Source of the DNA: Sinorhizobium fredii USDA 257 | Lineage (GTDB): Bacteria > Pseudomonadota > Alphaproteobacteria > Rhizobiales > Rhizobiaceae | Direction: 5' to 3' | DNA length: 64,000 bases | NCBI RefSeq assembly: GCF_000265205.3 | Contig: NC_018000.1 | Span: forward strand, 6,376,001-6,440,000 | Part shown: in pieces, positions 55,747-64,000 of the stretch | How the letters are laid out: every line of letters begins with the position of its first letter | Position numbering within the stretch: position 1 is the first letter of the stretch | Notes under the pieces: model-generated | Told to the model about the DNA's origin: nothing | The model's database searches: none | Seen by the model: the letters and a program-made list of their open reading frames with translations, nothing else | Position numbers and translations under genes: made by a program

Positions 55747-56727
55747 TCAGGCCGCGCGGCCGCCGCGCGTATACTGCCCCTGCGGGCGGAAACGCACCAG
55801 ATAGGTTGGCAGAATCGATTCGAGCAAGGTCGGCTCGATGCCGATTCCGGGGAGCGTCCGGCCTTCCGCCTCGGCCGCCGCGGACACCACATTGTCGGAT
55901 TTGAGCAACACCACCTGGTCGGCGGTAATCGGCGGCGCGATGAACGGCACGAGTGATGCGACGCTGCCGAGAAGCGATGCGATGCCGAAGGGGATCGAAA
56001 CGAAGGAACGCTTGCGATCGATCGTGTTCAGCGTGATCTCGAGACATTCGCGGAACGACAGGACCTGCGCGCCGCCGAGTTCATAGATCGTCCCGCCCGT
56101 GAGTTTCCCGTCGACGGCGCGGGCGACCGCTTCGGCGACATCCGTCACATAGACCGGCTGGAACTTCGTCCGGCCGCCGCCGATCAGCGGCAGCGCGGGT
56201 GCGAAGCGCGCCATGCTGGCGAACTTGTTGAAGAAGTCGTCCTCGGGCCCGAAGATGATCGACGGGCGCAGGATGACCGCCTCGGGGACCGTTTCGAGGA
56301 CGGCGATCTCGGCCCGGCCCTTGGTGCGGGCGTAGCTCGACTCGGATTGCGTGTTGGCGCCGATTGCCGAAATATGCGTCAGCGTCGCACCGGCCGCGCG
56401 GGCGGCTTCCGCGACGGCCCGGGCGCCGAAGTCCTGTACCGCGTCAAACGTGTTGCGGCCGCTCTCGAAGAGCACGCCGACGCAGTTGATCACGTGGTCG
56501 GCACCCTCGACGGCGCGATCGACCGACTTGCGATAGCGCAGATTGGCCTGGACGAAGGAAATCTGGCCCATGCTGCCGAGCGGCTGGAGATGACCTGCAA
56601 GATCCGGCCGGCGCACCGCGACGCGAATGCGATAGCCTCGCTTTGCAAGCGCGCGCACCACATGACGGCCGACAAATCCGGATCCGCCGAAAATCGTCAC
56701 CAGCGGCGGAAGGTTGGACAAGGTCAT
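55747..56727 (-). CDS. complex I NDUFA9-like NAD(P)-binding protein
   Basis: The 326-residue atypical SDR has VTIFGGSGFVGRHVV, NCVGVLFE, HISAIGAN and a long C-terminal region (RSFVSIPFGIASLLGS). It matches the NDUFA9 subgroup, which in alphaproteobacteria is a companion of respiratory complex I or a free enzyme. No complex I genes are in the window. Confidence 0.85.
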   Translation of the reverse strand: MTLSNLPPLVTIFGGSGFVGRHVVRALAKRGYRIRVAVRRPDLAGHLQPLGSMGQISFVQANLRYRKSVDRAVEGADHVINCVGVLFESGRNTFDAVQDFGARAVAEAARAAGATLTHISAIGANTQSESSYARTKGRAEIAVLETVPEAVILRPSIIFGPEDDFFNKFASMARFAPALPLIGGGRTKFQPVYVTDVAEAVARAVDGKLTGGTIYELGGAQVLSFRECLEITLNTIDRKRSFVSIPFGIASLLGSVASLVPFIAPPITADQVVLLKSDNVVSAAAEAEGRTLPGIGIEPTLLESILPTYLVRFRPQGQYTRGGRAA

Positions 56728-56825
56728 GGGAAGCGCACTCCTGAAGTCGTTTGGAAGAATTGCTTGCTACATAGCCGAAGCGGCGGGCAAGGTGAAGGCC
56801 ATTCCGCGCATGCTCGCGGCAGGTT

Positions 56826-56990
56826 CACCCCTCCCCAACCCCTCGCCACGAGGGGGAGGGGCCACGATGCCGCGCCTTGGGCACGTCACCTAAACCGCTT
56901 CCGCGTGTGGAAGCGTTGGAGGGGGCGGAGGCGGTGCCACGGCTAGTCCCTCCCCCTTGTGGGGAGGCGTTGGGGAGGGGGTCTTGCCCG
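56826..56990. repeat. rhizobial palindromic intergenic element, copy 4
   Basis: It begins CACCCCTCCCCAACCCCTCG with a first hairpin and ends CCCCCTTGTGGGGAGGCGTT with GGGGAGGG after it. It separates the NDUFA9-like and DUF1330 genes. Confidence 0.8.
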
Positions 56991-57030
56991 GAGGACGGCG
57001 CCGTGTCTCCGCTCGAAGCAGACGGGGAGG

Positions 57031-57318
57031 TCAGACGCCCTCCACTACGACCATCTCGGCATCGGCAACCTCCTGGCGGATTGCAGCGGCGATCTGATAT
57101 TCCGGGGAATTGTAGCAGTCGATCGCCGCCTGCAGGGAGGGGAATTCGATCACCACATTGCGGGCGCGGACGGCGCCTTCCAACCGGTGGAATTCTCCGC
57201 CGCGCGCCAGGAAAGTCGCGCCATATTTCTCGAAGGCCGGCTTTGCGGCCGCCACGTAGTGTTTGTAGCGTTCCGGGTCTCTGATATCGACCCGAGCAAT
57301 CCAATATCCCTTTGCCAT
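57031..57318 (-). CDS. DUF1330-family protein
   Basis: The 95-residue protein (MAKGYWIARVDIRDPERYKHY) has a ferredoxin-like fold of the dimeric alpha-beta barrel group, with GATFLARGGEF and VVIEFPSLQAAIDCYNSPEY. No catalytic residue is established for the family. GAGGAG lies six bases before ATG 57318, which rules out the in-frame ATG 57372. Confidence 0.88.
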   Translation of the reverse strand: MAKGYWIARVDIRDPERYKHYVAAAKPAFEKYGATFLARGGEFHRLEGAVRARNVVIEFPSLQAAIDCYNSPEYQIAAAIRQEVADAEMVVVEGV

Positions 57319-57447
57319 AACGAACTCCTCGTCGTTCTCGAAAAGCACAGACGGGATCGTTACTTCCGGCAATTCTGGGTCGAGGTCAAGCGCACCGGTT
57401 GACAGGAAGTGACAAAGCCAAGGCTGGTCGCGCCGCCTCAGGGCGGA

Positions 57448-58152
57448 TCAACCGGAGAGGGTGCTCTCCATCTCGGCGAGGATTGCGCGGCTGGCGGCCA
57501 GCGGATCGACCGCCTTGATGATCGGTCGGGCGACGACGAGGTGGCTCGATCCCGCACTGAGCGCCTCGGCCGGCGTCATCACCCGCTTCTGGTCGCCTTT
57601 CTCCGCACCGGCGGGGCGGATGCCGGGCGTCACCACCGCCATCTCCGCGCCGATGATGTTGCGGACGGCGGCGGCTTCCTCCGCCGAGCAGACGATGCCG
57701 CCCATGCCGGCGGTGCGCGCCTGTTCGGCACGGCGCAGCACCAGTGTGTGTGGATCGGTTCCGTAACCCGCATCGATGACGTCCCGCGCGTCCATCGAGG
57801 TCAGCACCGTCACTCCGAGCAGGCAGAGGTCCGATCCCTTCGCCGCTTCGACGGCCGCCTTCATCGCCTTCGGATAGGCATGCAGCGTCAGCATCGACAT
57901 GCCCATCCTGACGATGTTCTCGACGCCCTTCGCCACCGTGTTGTCGATGTCGAGCAGTTTCATGTCGAGAAAGACCTTCTTGCCGCTCATGGCGAGATCG
58001 CGGGCGAATTCGAGGCCGCCGGCGAAGGCGAGCTGGTAGCCGATCTTGTAGAAGACGACCTCCTCGCCCAGCGTCGAGACGATCTTTTCGGCCTCGGCGA
58101 TCGTAGGAATGTCGAGGCCGACGATCAGCCGGTCGCGCGCGCTTGTGCTCAT
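57448..58152 (-). CDS. pyrF: orotidine 5'-phosphate decarboxylase
   Basis: The 234-residue TIM-barrel enzyme has the catalytic array in [24 protein letters not shown] and the phosphate loop [16 protein letters not shown]. It makes UMP from OMP. It follows the histidine-phosphatase-like gene by eight bases. Confidence 0.96.
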   Translation of the reverse strand: MSTSARDRLIVGLDIPTIAEAEKIVSTLGEEVVFYKIGYQLAFAGGLEFARDLAMSGKKVFLDMKLLDIDNTVAKGVENIVRMGMSMLTLHAYPKAMKAAVEAAKGSDLCLLGVTVLTSMDARDVIDAGYGTDPHTLVLRRAEQARTAGMGGIVCSAEEAAAVRNIIGAEMAVVTPGIRPAGAEKGDQKRVMTPAEALSAGSSHLVVARPIIKAVDPLAASRAILAEMESTLSG

Positions 58153-58159
58153 GTCGAGA

Positions 58160-58741
58160 TCACCCCTGCCAAATCTCCATCGGCGTCCAGTCGCATGTGA
58201 CGGCCCGATCCGCAAGACGAAAGGCAAAGAGATTGCCGCCGCCCGGCAACTGGTCGGCGCTGCGGGAGATCGCCGCGCCCGTCATCCGGCATTTCAGCAG
58301 CGTGCCGACGCCGCCATGCCCCACAAAAGCGATCGGGATCGCCGGATCATGACGGTCGAGGATGGAGAACACCGCCTTCGAGATGCGCGCCTGCGCATCG
58401 ATGGCGCGCTCCCAGCCCAAATGGCTCTCCTCGGGGTGGGCGAAGAACCGGTCCGCTGCTTTCTCGAAGTCGTCGGGCGGCAGGAAGCCCGTCGAGGAGC
58501 GGTCGTTCTCGCCCATCTCCTCGTCGGTCTCGACCGGAACGCCTGCGGCCTCCGCGAGAATTGCCGCCGTTTCGATCGCCTTCTTTTCCGCGCTGGAGAT
58601 GACGCGGCCGAGCAATCGGACCCACGGCTGTTCGGAGGTCATGCGTACCCGTTCCCGCCCGAGATCGGACAGGCCCCATTCCGGCACGGGGACGGCGGGA
58701 TCGATCTTGACTTGCGGGTGGGTGATATAGACGCCGAACAC
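58160..58741 (-). CDS. histidine phosphatase superfamily protein with altered RHG motif
   Basis: The 193-residue protein starts with GTG 58741 ([15 protein letters not shown]). The fold is that of phosphoglycerate-mutase-like phosphatases, with LSDLGRERV and the second His in [11 protein letters not shown]. The catalytic RHG motif reads THP: the His is kept, the Arg is lost. It may be inactive as a phosphatase or act on another substrate. Located between pmtA and pyrF on the same strand. Confidence 0.78.
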   Translation of the reverse strand: MFGVYITHPQVKIDPAVPVPEWGLSDLGRERVRMTSEQPWVRLLGRVISSAEKKAIETAAILAEAAGVPVETDEEMGENDRSSTGFLPPDDFEKAADRFFAHPEESHLGWERAIDAQARISKAVFSILDRHDPAIPIAFVGHGGVGTLLKCRMTGAAISRSADQLPGGGNLFAFRLADRAVTCDWTPMEIWQG

Positions 58742-58755
58742 GGCAGGTCCGGGGT

Positions 58756-59358
58756 CTAATGGGCCTTGCTATAGACCCAGAGCTGAGCCGGCGGGATGTT
58801 GCGCACGACGAAATCGTAATGCTGGATGCGATAGCGATCCGGCATGGCAACCACTGGCGACATCGGCCCGTAGGAGATCTGAACGACGGGACGGCCGAAG
58901 GGGACGCGCGAGAGCAGGTCGTCGATCAGTTCGACGCGGCGGTGCATCGGGAAGTTCAGGAGCGGTACGGCGGAGACGACGCTGTCGAACTGTTGACCGT
59001 TCAGCGCGCCGAGCGTGCGCGAAAGGTCGAAGGCATCGCCGTTGATGAAGTGCACGCCAGCGAAATCCTCCTTCAGCTGATTGAAGAATTCGGTCGAGTA
59101 TTCGACCGATATCAGCCTTTCAGGCGAAATGCCGCGCTCCAGGATCGCCTTGGTGATCACGCCTGTGCCCGGGCCGAGCTCGAGGACCGGCAGACCGGAA
59201 CGCGGGTTGACGACGCTCGCCATGCGTCGCGCCGTCACTGCGGATGTCGGCAGGATCGCGCCGACGGCCCGGGTGTTGCTCATCCAGCCCTTGAAGAAGC
59301 GAATCTCTTCGTCGAACTTCTGACCGAACTTTTCCTTCACCTTCAGGCGCAGACTCAT
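58756..59358 (-). CDS. pmtA: phosphatidylethanolamine N-methyltransferase, rhizobial PmtA type
   Basis: The 200-residue class I methyltransferase starts MSLRLKVKEKFGQKFDEEI and has the SAM loop VLELGPGTGVIT. It lacks membrane segments, as in the soluble Sinorhizobium/Rhodobacter PmtA group, and the IRFFKGWMSNTRAVGAI N-terminus is typical of it. It methylates phosphatidylethanolamine to phosphatidylcholine, needed for symbiosis in Sinorhizobium. The identification is by recalled similarity. Confidence 0.8.
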   Translation of the reverse strand: MSLRLKVKEKFGQKFDEEIRFFKGWMSNTRAVGAILPTSAVTARRMASVVNPRSGLPVLELGPGTGVITKAILERGISPERLISVEYSTEFFNQLKEDFAGVHFINGDAFDLSRTLGALNGQQFDSVVSAVPLLNFPMHRRVELIDDLLSRVPFGRPVVQISYGPMSPVVAMPDRYRIQHYDFVVRNIPPAQLWVYSKAH

Positions 59359-59520
59359 CGAATCCCCTCGACTTCATTGTTCCATGGCAACACGCGCGTC
59401 GCCGCAAATCGGCGGCCCGCGTGAGCGTCTGTGCATAATGTGCTCGCATCTGCGGCGAAAACAAGTCGGCCTGCGTCTGAAAGCGACACTTTATCAACAG
59501 AGGGCGACGTCGGATCTATG

Positions 59521-59550
59521 AAAAAACCACCACGCGGGCGTGGCGGGTTT
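59521..59550 (-). terminator. dnaN terminator
   Basis: CCACGC (59530-59535) pairs with GCGTGG (59538-59543), extended by AAACC and GGTTT outside. On the minus strand it ends in TTTTTT. Confidence 0.75.
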
Positions 59551-59568
59551 CAGTCCGATATCGCTCCG

Positions 59569-59660
59569 CTGCATGCTTCCCGAGATCGCAGCCGATCTAA
59601 GGATAGAACGGCACCAATTCAAAGTGCGACAGCGACCTTTGTGCGTCTGATCAAGACGCT
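59569..59660. repeat. RIME-like rhizobial repeat, diverged copy
   Basis: CTGCATGCTTCC, CCGATCTAAGGATAGAACG, AATTCAAAGTGCGACAGCGACC and TTTGTGCGTCTGATCAAGACGC follow the order of the copy at 16131, with substitutions. Confidence 0.75.
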
Positions 59661-59666
59661 GACGTC

Positions 59667-60785
59667 TTACACGCGCATCGGCATCAGCACGTAGAGCGCG
59701 TCGTCCGCCGCGAGGTCCCGCACCAGCGTCGGCGAACCCGGGTCCGCCAGCATGAAGACCGCTTCATTGCCGGTAAGTTGGGCGGTGATGTCGAGCAGGT
59801 ACTTGGCGTTGAAACCGATCTCGAGCGGGTCGCTCTCATAACCGACCGGCAATTCTTCCGTTGCGCTGCCGGAATCCGGGTTGTTGACGGTCAGCGTCAT
59901 CTGGCCTTCGTTCAAGGCGAGCTTGACGGCTCGGCCGCGTTCGGAGGAGATCGTCGAGACGCGGTCGACGGCTTGCGCGAAGGACTGGCAGTCGACGCGC
60001 AGCTCCTTGTCGTTGCCGGCAGGAATCACCCGCTGATAGTCCGGGAAGGTGCCGTCGATCAGCTTCGAGGTCATGACGATCGAGCCGATCGTCAGGCGGA
60101 TTTTCGCGTCCGAGACCTCGACCGTCACGACCACGTCCGGATTGTCGAGCAGCTTCTGCAATTCGCTGACGGTCTTGCGCGGAACGATGATGCCGGGCAT
60201 GCCCTCCGAACCGGACGGCGCCTCGATGTCGGCACGGGCGAGGCGATGGCCGTCGGTCGCAACGGCGCGCAGCTTCAACTGCCCCTTGTCCTCCACCGTG
60301 TGAACGAAGATGCCATTGAGGTAGTAGCGCGTTTCCTCCGTCGAAATCGCGAACTGCGTCCTGTCGATCAGCATCTTCAAGTCCGGCGCCTTGACGCGGA
60401 AGGAATGCGAGAAGCTGCCGGCCGTGAGGTCCGGAAAGTCCGATTGCGGCAGGCATTGCAGCGAGAACTTGGAGCGGCCCGAGGCAACCGTCATTGCCGT
60501 ACCCTCGGCATTGGTGGCGAGCCGCACCTCGGAACCGTCCGGCAGCTTGCGGACGATGTCATAGAGCAGGTGGGCCGGAACGGTCGTGGCGCCGGCCTGT
60601 TCCACCTGGGCCGGCGTTGCCTCGGTGATCTCCAGGTCGAGGTCGGTCGCCTTCATTTCGAGGCTGGCGCCATCGGAGCGCAGGAGCACGTTCGAGAGGA
60701 TGGGGATGGTGTTGCGCCGTTCGACCACGCGATGGACATGGTTCAGCGATTTCAAAAGATTGGACCGCTCAAGAGTAATGCGCAT
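59667..60785 (-). CDS. dnaN: DNA polymerase III beta subunit (sliding clamp)
   Basis: The 372-residue protein has three clamp domains (MRITLERSNLLKSLNHVHRVVERRNTIPILSN start, VRVL-type end DALYVLMPMRV) and ends with the usual PMR signature. It is not next to dnaA, as is common in rhizobia. No frame damage. Confidence 0.97.
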   Translation of the reverse strand: MRITLERSNLLKSLNHVHRVVERRNTIPILSNVLLRSDGASLEMKATDLDLEITEATPAQVEQAGATTVPAHLLYDIVRKLPDGSEVRLATNAEGTAMTVASGRSKFSLQCLPQSDFPDLTAGSFSHSFRVKAPDLKMLIDRTQFAISTEETRYYLNGIFVHTVEDKGQLKLRAVATDGHRLARADIEAPSGSEGMPGIIVPRKTVSELQKLLDNPDVVVTVEVSDAKIRLTIGSIVMTSKLIDGTFPDYQRVIPAGNDKELRVDCQSFAQAVDRVSTISSERGRAVKLALNEGQMTLTVNNPDSGSATEELPVGYESDPLEIGFNAKYLLDITAQLTGNEAVFMLADPGSPTLVRDLAADDALYVLMPMRV

Positions 60786-61037
60786 GGGATGCTACCGCTT
60801 TCAACCATTGCCGGACGGGCGGTGCGCCCGCCGCAGCGTCAAACTGCGTGTGTCCCGGCCGGCCGGCCGGAGTGATGTGGACGGGCAAAATGGCAGAAAA
60901 ATCGCCGCGAACGCAAGCGGTTTTGCGGGCTTTTCCCAAATGCAGGCGCCCGCCGGGGCCGGCGGCCTTGCCCTGCGCGTGCGGCTCACTCATAAAGGGC
61001 GCGAACCGGCAAGCCGGGCATAAGCGGGAACAGGGCG

Positions 61038-61967
61038 TTGGACAAGCAGCAATCGACCGAAGCGGCGGGGAAGGAAAGGCACCGCAGCTTTCGCCTGCAC
61101 AATGCAAGCATTCCGGCGCGCCCGCTGGAGCCGGCTCTCTATCTGGTGGCGACGCCGATCGGCAATCTCGCCGACATCACCTTGAGGGCGCTGGAGACGA
61201 TCGCCGGCGCCGACCTGCTTGCCTGCGAGGACACGCGGGTGACGCGGGTGCTGCTCGACCGCTACGGCATCGTCAATCGGCCGGTTGCCTATCATGAACA
61301 CAACGCGGCCGAGGCCGGGCCGCGGCTGCTTTCGGCGCTTGCCGCGGGGAAATCCGTGGCGCTCGTCTCCGATGCCGGCACGCCGCTCGTCTCAGACCCG
61401 GGCTATCGCCTGGCGCAGCTCGCGATCGACGCCGGTCATCGGGTCGTGCCCATTCCCGGTGCGTCGGCGCCGCTCGCGGCTCTCGTCGGATCCGGTCTCC
61501 CGAGCGATGCCTTCCTCTTTGCCGGTTTTCTGCCCACCAAGGACAAGGCGAAGCGCGATCGGTTGGCGGAATTCGCCCACGTGCCAGCGACGCTTCTCTT
61601 CTTCGAGTCGCCGCACCGCATCGCCGCGACCGTCGCTGCGGCCGCCGAGATTTTCGGCGAAGGGAGGAAGGCGGCGGTCTGCCGCGAACTAACCAAAACC
61701 TTTGAGGAATTTCGCCGCGGCACGCTCGGCGAACTGAAGGCGTTTTACGACGAAGGCGCAAGTGTGAAGGGCGAGATCGTTCTGGTGATCGGACCGCCCG
61801 ATGCAAAGCCAGCCCCCGGGGCCGCGGATGTGGACGCGCTCCTGAAAACACTTTCCCGCGACATGCCGACGGGCAAGGCCGCGACGGAAGCCGCCCGGCA
61901 AACCGGATTGCCACGCAAGGAGCTCTACGACAGGCTGCTGGGTCTCAAGGACAGCAATGAAGGTTGA
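61038..61967 (+). CDS. rsmI: 16S rRNA (cytidine-1402 2'-O)-methyltransferase
   Basis: The 309-residue protein of the tetrapyrrole-methylase fold has [44 protein letters not shown] and [11 protein letters not shown]. It uses SAM to 2'-O-methylate C1402 at the decoding site. TTG 61038 follows AGGG; the next gene, yraN, overlaps its end by eleven bases, so they are co-transcribed. Confidence 0.95.
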   Translation: MDKQQSTEAAGKERHRSFRLHNASIPARPLEPALYLVATPIGNLADITLRALETIAGADLLACEDTRVTRVLLDRYGIVNRPVAYHEHNAAEAGPRLLSALAAGKSVALVSDAGTPLVSDPGYRLAQLAIDAGHRVVPIPGASAPLAALVGSGLPSDAFLFAGFLPTKDKAKRDRLAEFAHVPATLLFFESPHRIAATVAAAAEIFGEGRKAAVCRELTKTFEEFRRGTLGELKAFYDEGASVKGEIVLVIGPPDAKPAPGAADVDALLKTLSRDMPTGKAATEAARQTGLPRKELYDRLLGLKDSNEG

Positions 61968-62325
61968 GCGTCCGGATGCCCGCAAGCTGAAGGCGCTGAA
62001 GCGCGGCCATCTTGCCGAATACCGCGCCGCGCTCTGCCTGATCGTCAAGGGCTACCGCATCGTCGCCATGCGCTACCGCACCAAGCTGGGCGAGATCGAC
62101 ATCATCGCTCGGCGCGGCGACCTCATCGCCTGCGTCGAAGTGAAGGCCCGCGGCACTTTCGACGGGGCGGTCTTCGCCGTCTCCGATACGGCGCAACGGC
62201 GGATCAGGGCCGCCAGCGACGTCTGGCTCTCGCGTCAGGCGGATTTCCACCGCCTCTCTGTCCGCTACGACATCGTCGCCGTTATGCCCTGGCGCTGGCC
62301 GCGGCACCTGCCGAATGCTTTTTGA
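61957..62325 (+). CDS. yraN: YraN-family (UPF0102) endonuclease-like protein
   Basis: The 122-residue protein has the restriction-endonuclease-like core [21 protein letters not shown] (Asp, Glu-x-Lys). It starts inside rsmI, a conserved pairing. Function in bacteria is still unclear, with links to DNA repair or processing. Confidence 0.92.
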
Positions 62326-62430
62326 TCGACGAGCGGAACGAGGCAAAGTGCGCGCGGTTTTCGGCCCGCATCCCGCGACCAAGCGATCGCGGCAAATTTG
62401 TAATCGTTCCGACACAAAAGCATTACCGGC

Positions 62431-62437
62431 CTGTCAT
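62431..62437 (+). promoter_or_regulatory. possible PhoB half-site upstream of ugpB
   Basis: CTGTCAT matches one heptamer of the PhoB box, but no good second copy is seen at the 11-base spacing. The ugp operon is phosphate-regulated in relatives. Confidence 0.3.
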
Positions 62438-62490
62438 TGAAGATCACTAGTCCACTGCCAACCGGAACCACGGTGGAGAGGGACCCAGAC

Positions 62491-63789
62491 ATGCTCAAAA
62501 CAATTTCGCTCGCAGCCCTTGCTCTTGCATTTTCGACGACCGCGTCGTTCGCCGCGACCAACATCACCTGGTGGCACGGCATGGCCGGCCGCAACGGCGA
62601 GGTGATCAACGAAGTCGCCCAGAAATTCAACGCATCCCAGAGCGCTTGCGCGCTGACGCCCGTCAGCAAAGGCACCTATGAGGAAGCGCTCGCTTCCGGC
62701 ATCGCCGCCTTCCGCTCCGGCGAACAGCCGAACATCCTGCAGGTCTTCGACGCCGGCGCCGCAACCATCATCAACGCCAAGGGCGCTGTCATTCCGGCCG
62801 AAGACCTGATCAACAAGGCGGGCTACAACTTCGATCGCAACGCCTTCATCGACGGCGTGCGCTACTTCTACGCCGACGCCGAAGGCAAGTTCGTCGGCAT
62901 GCCGTTCAATTCCTCGGCGCCGATCATGTACATCAATGACGAGGCCCTGAAGAAGGCCGGCGTCGAGGCGCCGAAGACCTGGGAAGAGTTCGAGGCGATC
63001 GCGCCGAAGCTGAAAGGGGCCGGCTTCATCCCGCTCGTCCAGTCGCAGCTCACCTGGCAGTTCACCGAGAATTTCTTCTCGCGCAACAACGTCCAGTTCG
63101 CCACCAACAACAATGGCTACGACAGCGTCGTCGATACGAAGCTCAACGTCACCGACCCGAATCTCGAAATGATGTTCGAGAAGCTGAAGGCCTGGAAGGA
63201 CCAGGGCCATTTCGCCTTCTACGGTGCCGGCTGGAACGACAACCAGAAGGTCTTCGAAGAAGGCAAGGCAGCGCTTTGGATCGGCTCCTCCGGTTCCTTC
63301 GGCGGCCTGCAGAAGACCGCGCAGATGCCGTTCTCCGCGACGTTCCTCCCCTATTGGGGCTCGATCAAGGGCGCCGGTACCAACTCCTTCATCGGCGGCG
63401 CCGCACTCTTTGCCATGTCCGGCAAGTCGGACGAGGAAAACAAGTGTGTGGCCCGCTTCTTCCAGTTCCTGACCTCGCCGGAAATCCAGTACTTCTACCA
63501 CAAGTCCACCGGCTACGTCGCCATCACCAAGGCAGCCTACGAGCTCGCCGAGAAGGACGGCTACTACAAGGAAAAGCCGGTCGCCGAAGTCGGCATCAAG
63601 CAGCTCCTGCTGCCGGCCGGCGAATGGTCCAAGGGTTACCGTCTCGGCTTTTACCCGCAAATCCGCGAGATCATGGAGCGTGAATACGGTCGCATCTTCT
63701 CCGGCGAAACGACCGTGAAGGATGCCCTCGAAACGATCGAGAACGAAGGCAACGAACTGCTGGCCCGTTTCGCCAAGACGGCCGGCTGA
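62491..63789 (+). CDS. ugpB: sn-glycerol-3-phosphate ABC transporter, periplasmic binding protein
   Basis: The 432-residue protein has a signal peptide (MLKTISLAALALAFSTTASFA) and the UgpB substrate-binding sequence ITWWHGMAGRNGEVINEVAQKFN, with GMPFNSSAPIMY and EGKAALWIGSSGSF. It binds glycerol-3-phosphate or glycerophosphodiesters. ATG 62491 follows GGAGAGGGA. ugpA starts 119 bases downstream, behind a hairpin. Confidence 0.95.
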   Translation: MLKTISLAALALAFSTTASFAATNITWWHGMAGRNGEVINEVAQKFNASQSACALTPVSKGTYEEALASGIAAFRSGEQPNILQVFDAGAATIINAKGAVIPAEDLINKAGYNFDRNAFIDGVRYFYADAEGKFVGMPFNSSAPIMYINDEALKKAGVEAPKTWEEFEAIAPKLKGAGFIPLVQSQLTWQFTENFFSRNNVQFATNNNGYDSVVDTKLNVTDPNLEMMFEKLKAWKDQGHFAFYGAGWNDNQKVFEEGKAALWIGSSGSFGGLQKTAQMPFSATFLPYWGSIKGAGTNSFIGGAALFAMSGKSDEENKCVARFFQFLTSPEIQYFYHKSTGYVAITKAAYELAEKDGYYKEKPVAEVGIKQLLLPAGEWSKGYRLGFYPQIREIMEREYGRIFSGETTVKDALETIENEGNELLARFAKTAG

Positions 63790-63813
63790 TCTCGATGGTG
63801 ATTGGAACAGATC

Positions 63814-63836
63814 TCCTCCCCGCGACGCGGGGAGGA
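63814..63836 (+). terminator. intercistronic hairpin between ugpB and ugpA
   Basis: TCCTCCCCGCG and its reverse complement lie back to back (63814-63824, 63826-63836). No T-run follows. Such stems usually stabilise the abundant binding-protein mRNA and lower expression of the permease. Confidence 0.6.
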
Positions 63837-63908
63837 ACAGGAACGAAGGCTGGAGGACGTCGTCTCGGCGCTTTCCGGCTCTTTGGCGGCAAGTCGGACA
63901 GGGGCGAA

Positions 63909-64000
63909 ATGGCTGCCAAGCGCGTGCAGTTCTCGTCGCCTTTCCTGCCCTATCTCTTTCTCGCGCCGCAGCTGGCGATCATCTTCGTCTTCTTCTACTG
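63909..64000 (+). CDS. ugpA: glycerol-3-phosphate ABC transporter permease UgpA, cut by the window end
   Basis: ATG 63909 after GGGGCG opens MAAKRVQFSSPFLPYLFLAPQ and then a transmembrane segment LAIIFVFFY before the window ends. Its place directly after ugpB identifies it as the first permease subunit. Only 30 residues are visible. Confidence 0.85.
   Translation, partial: MAAKRVQFSSPFLPYLFLAPQLAIIFVFFY

Larger units (their letters stand above)
59359..59666. other. pmtA-dnaN intergenic region
   Basis: These 308 bases hold no gene. They contain the dnaN terminator (59521-59550) and a diverged RIME-like repeat (59569-59660). The pmtA promoter should be in the part before 59520. Confidence 0.7.

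Noticed and set aside
62420..62450. A full PhoB box upstream of ugpB
   Set aside because: Only one CTGTCAT heptamer is present; neighbours at 11 bases do not match.

Overview
The window reads as a piece of the main chromosome of a Sinorhizobium/Ensifer-type alphaproteobacterium (Rhizobiaceae). The DNA is GC-rich and packed with genes on both strands. It carries rhizobial markers: an Irr-type iron control palindrome in front of the membrane ferritin mbfA, a PmtA-type phospholipid N-methyltransferase, a BTLCP transglutaminase-like protein, and at least two families of rhizobial intergenic palindromic repeats. Most genes are core functions. No phage, insertion sequence with transposase, CRISPR array, rRNA or tRNA was recognised.

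Layout. 0-9.8 kb: a partial histone-deacetylase-family amidohydrolase, a frameshifted ExoD-family gene, an OmpA lipoprotein, the EF-P module (epmB-epmA divergent from efp), cyclopropane fatty acid synthase, Irr-controlled mbfA, a transglutaminase-like protein and an alpha/beta hydrolase. 9.9-18.7 kb: translation genes infC, rpmI, rplT, pheS and pheT. Between infC and rpmI lies a co-oriented block of a glycine-rich repeat protein, a PepSY-like secreted protein, an OmpR-type response regulator and a PhoQ-like histidine kinase. 18.7-37.5 kb: accessory metabolism (VOC, NTF2-like, two aldo/keto reductases, SDR, Gfo/Idh/MocA, two-partner regulator pairs of LysR, MarR and XRE type), xseA, an M29 aminopeptidase, a GST, YbaK, an ArsC-like protein, YitT, an aromatic aminotransferase and its divergent Lrp-type regulator. 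37.6-42.3 kb: an M14-type deacylase, guaA, a PaaI thioesterase with mtnN, and a GNAT protein. 42.3-49.1 kb: a periplasmic iron-type cluster (DUF1513, two imelysins, di-heme oxidoreductase) with corA lying inside it. 49.2-64 kb: rsmB-type methyltransferase, rlpA, an NAD-epimerase, queG, GST, uppP, an NDUFA9-like protein, DUF1330, pyrF, a degenerate histidine phosphatase, pmtA, dnaN, rsmI, yraN and the start of the ugp glycerol-3-phosphate transporter.

How genes work together. EpmA and EpmB are expected to beta-lysylate Lys34 of EF-P. infC/rpmI/rplT/pheST supply initiation factor, ribosome and tRNA charging. Iron links mbfA and the imelysin cluster through ICE-like palindromes. Several regulators sit divergently from one target with visible operators (MarR/EamA, MarR/GST, XRE/membrane protein, Lrp/aminotransferase).

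The best candidate for an undescribed system is the block at 10.6-14.1 kb. The glycine-rich protein gene has a CTGACAG direct repeat with 11-bp period upstream, the geometry bound by OmpR/PhoB-type regulators, and such a regulator is encoded 1.3 kb downstream. Three genes look broken: the ExoD-family gene (one frameshift at a homopolymer), the XRE/MmyB regulator (two frameshifts) and the di-heme oxidoreductase (a palindromic element sits between its signal peptide and its catalytic part). The first two could be sequencing errors; the third is structural.
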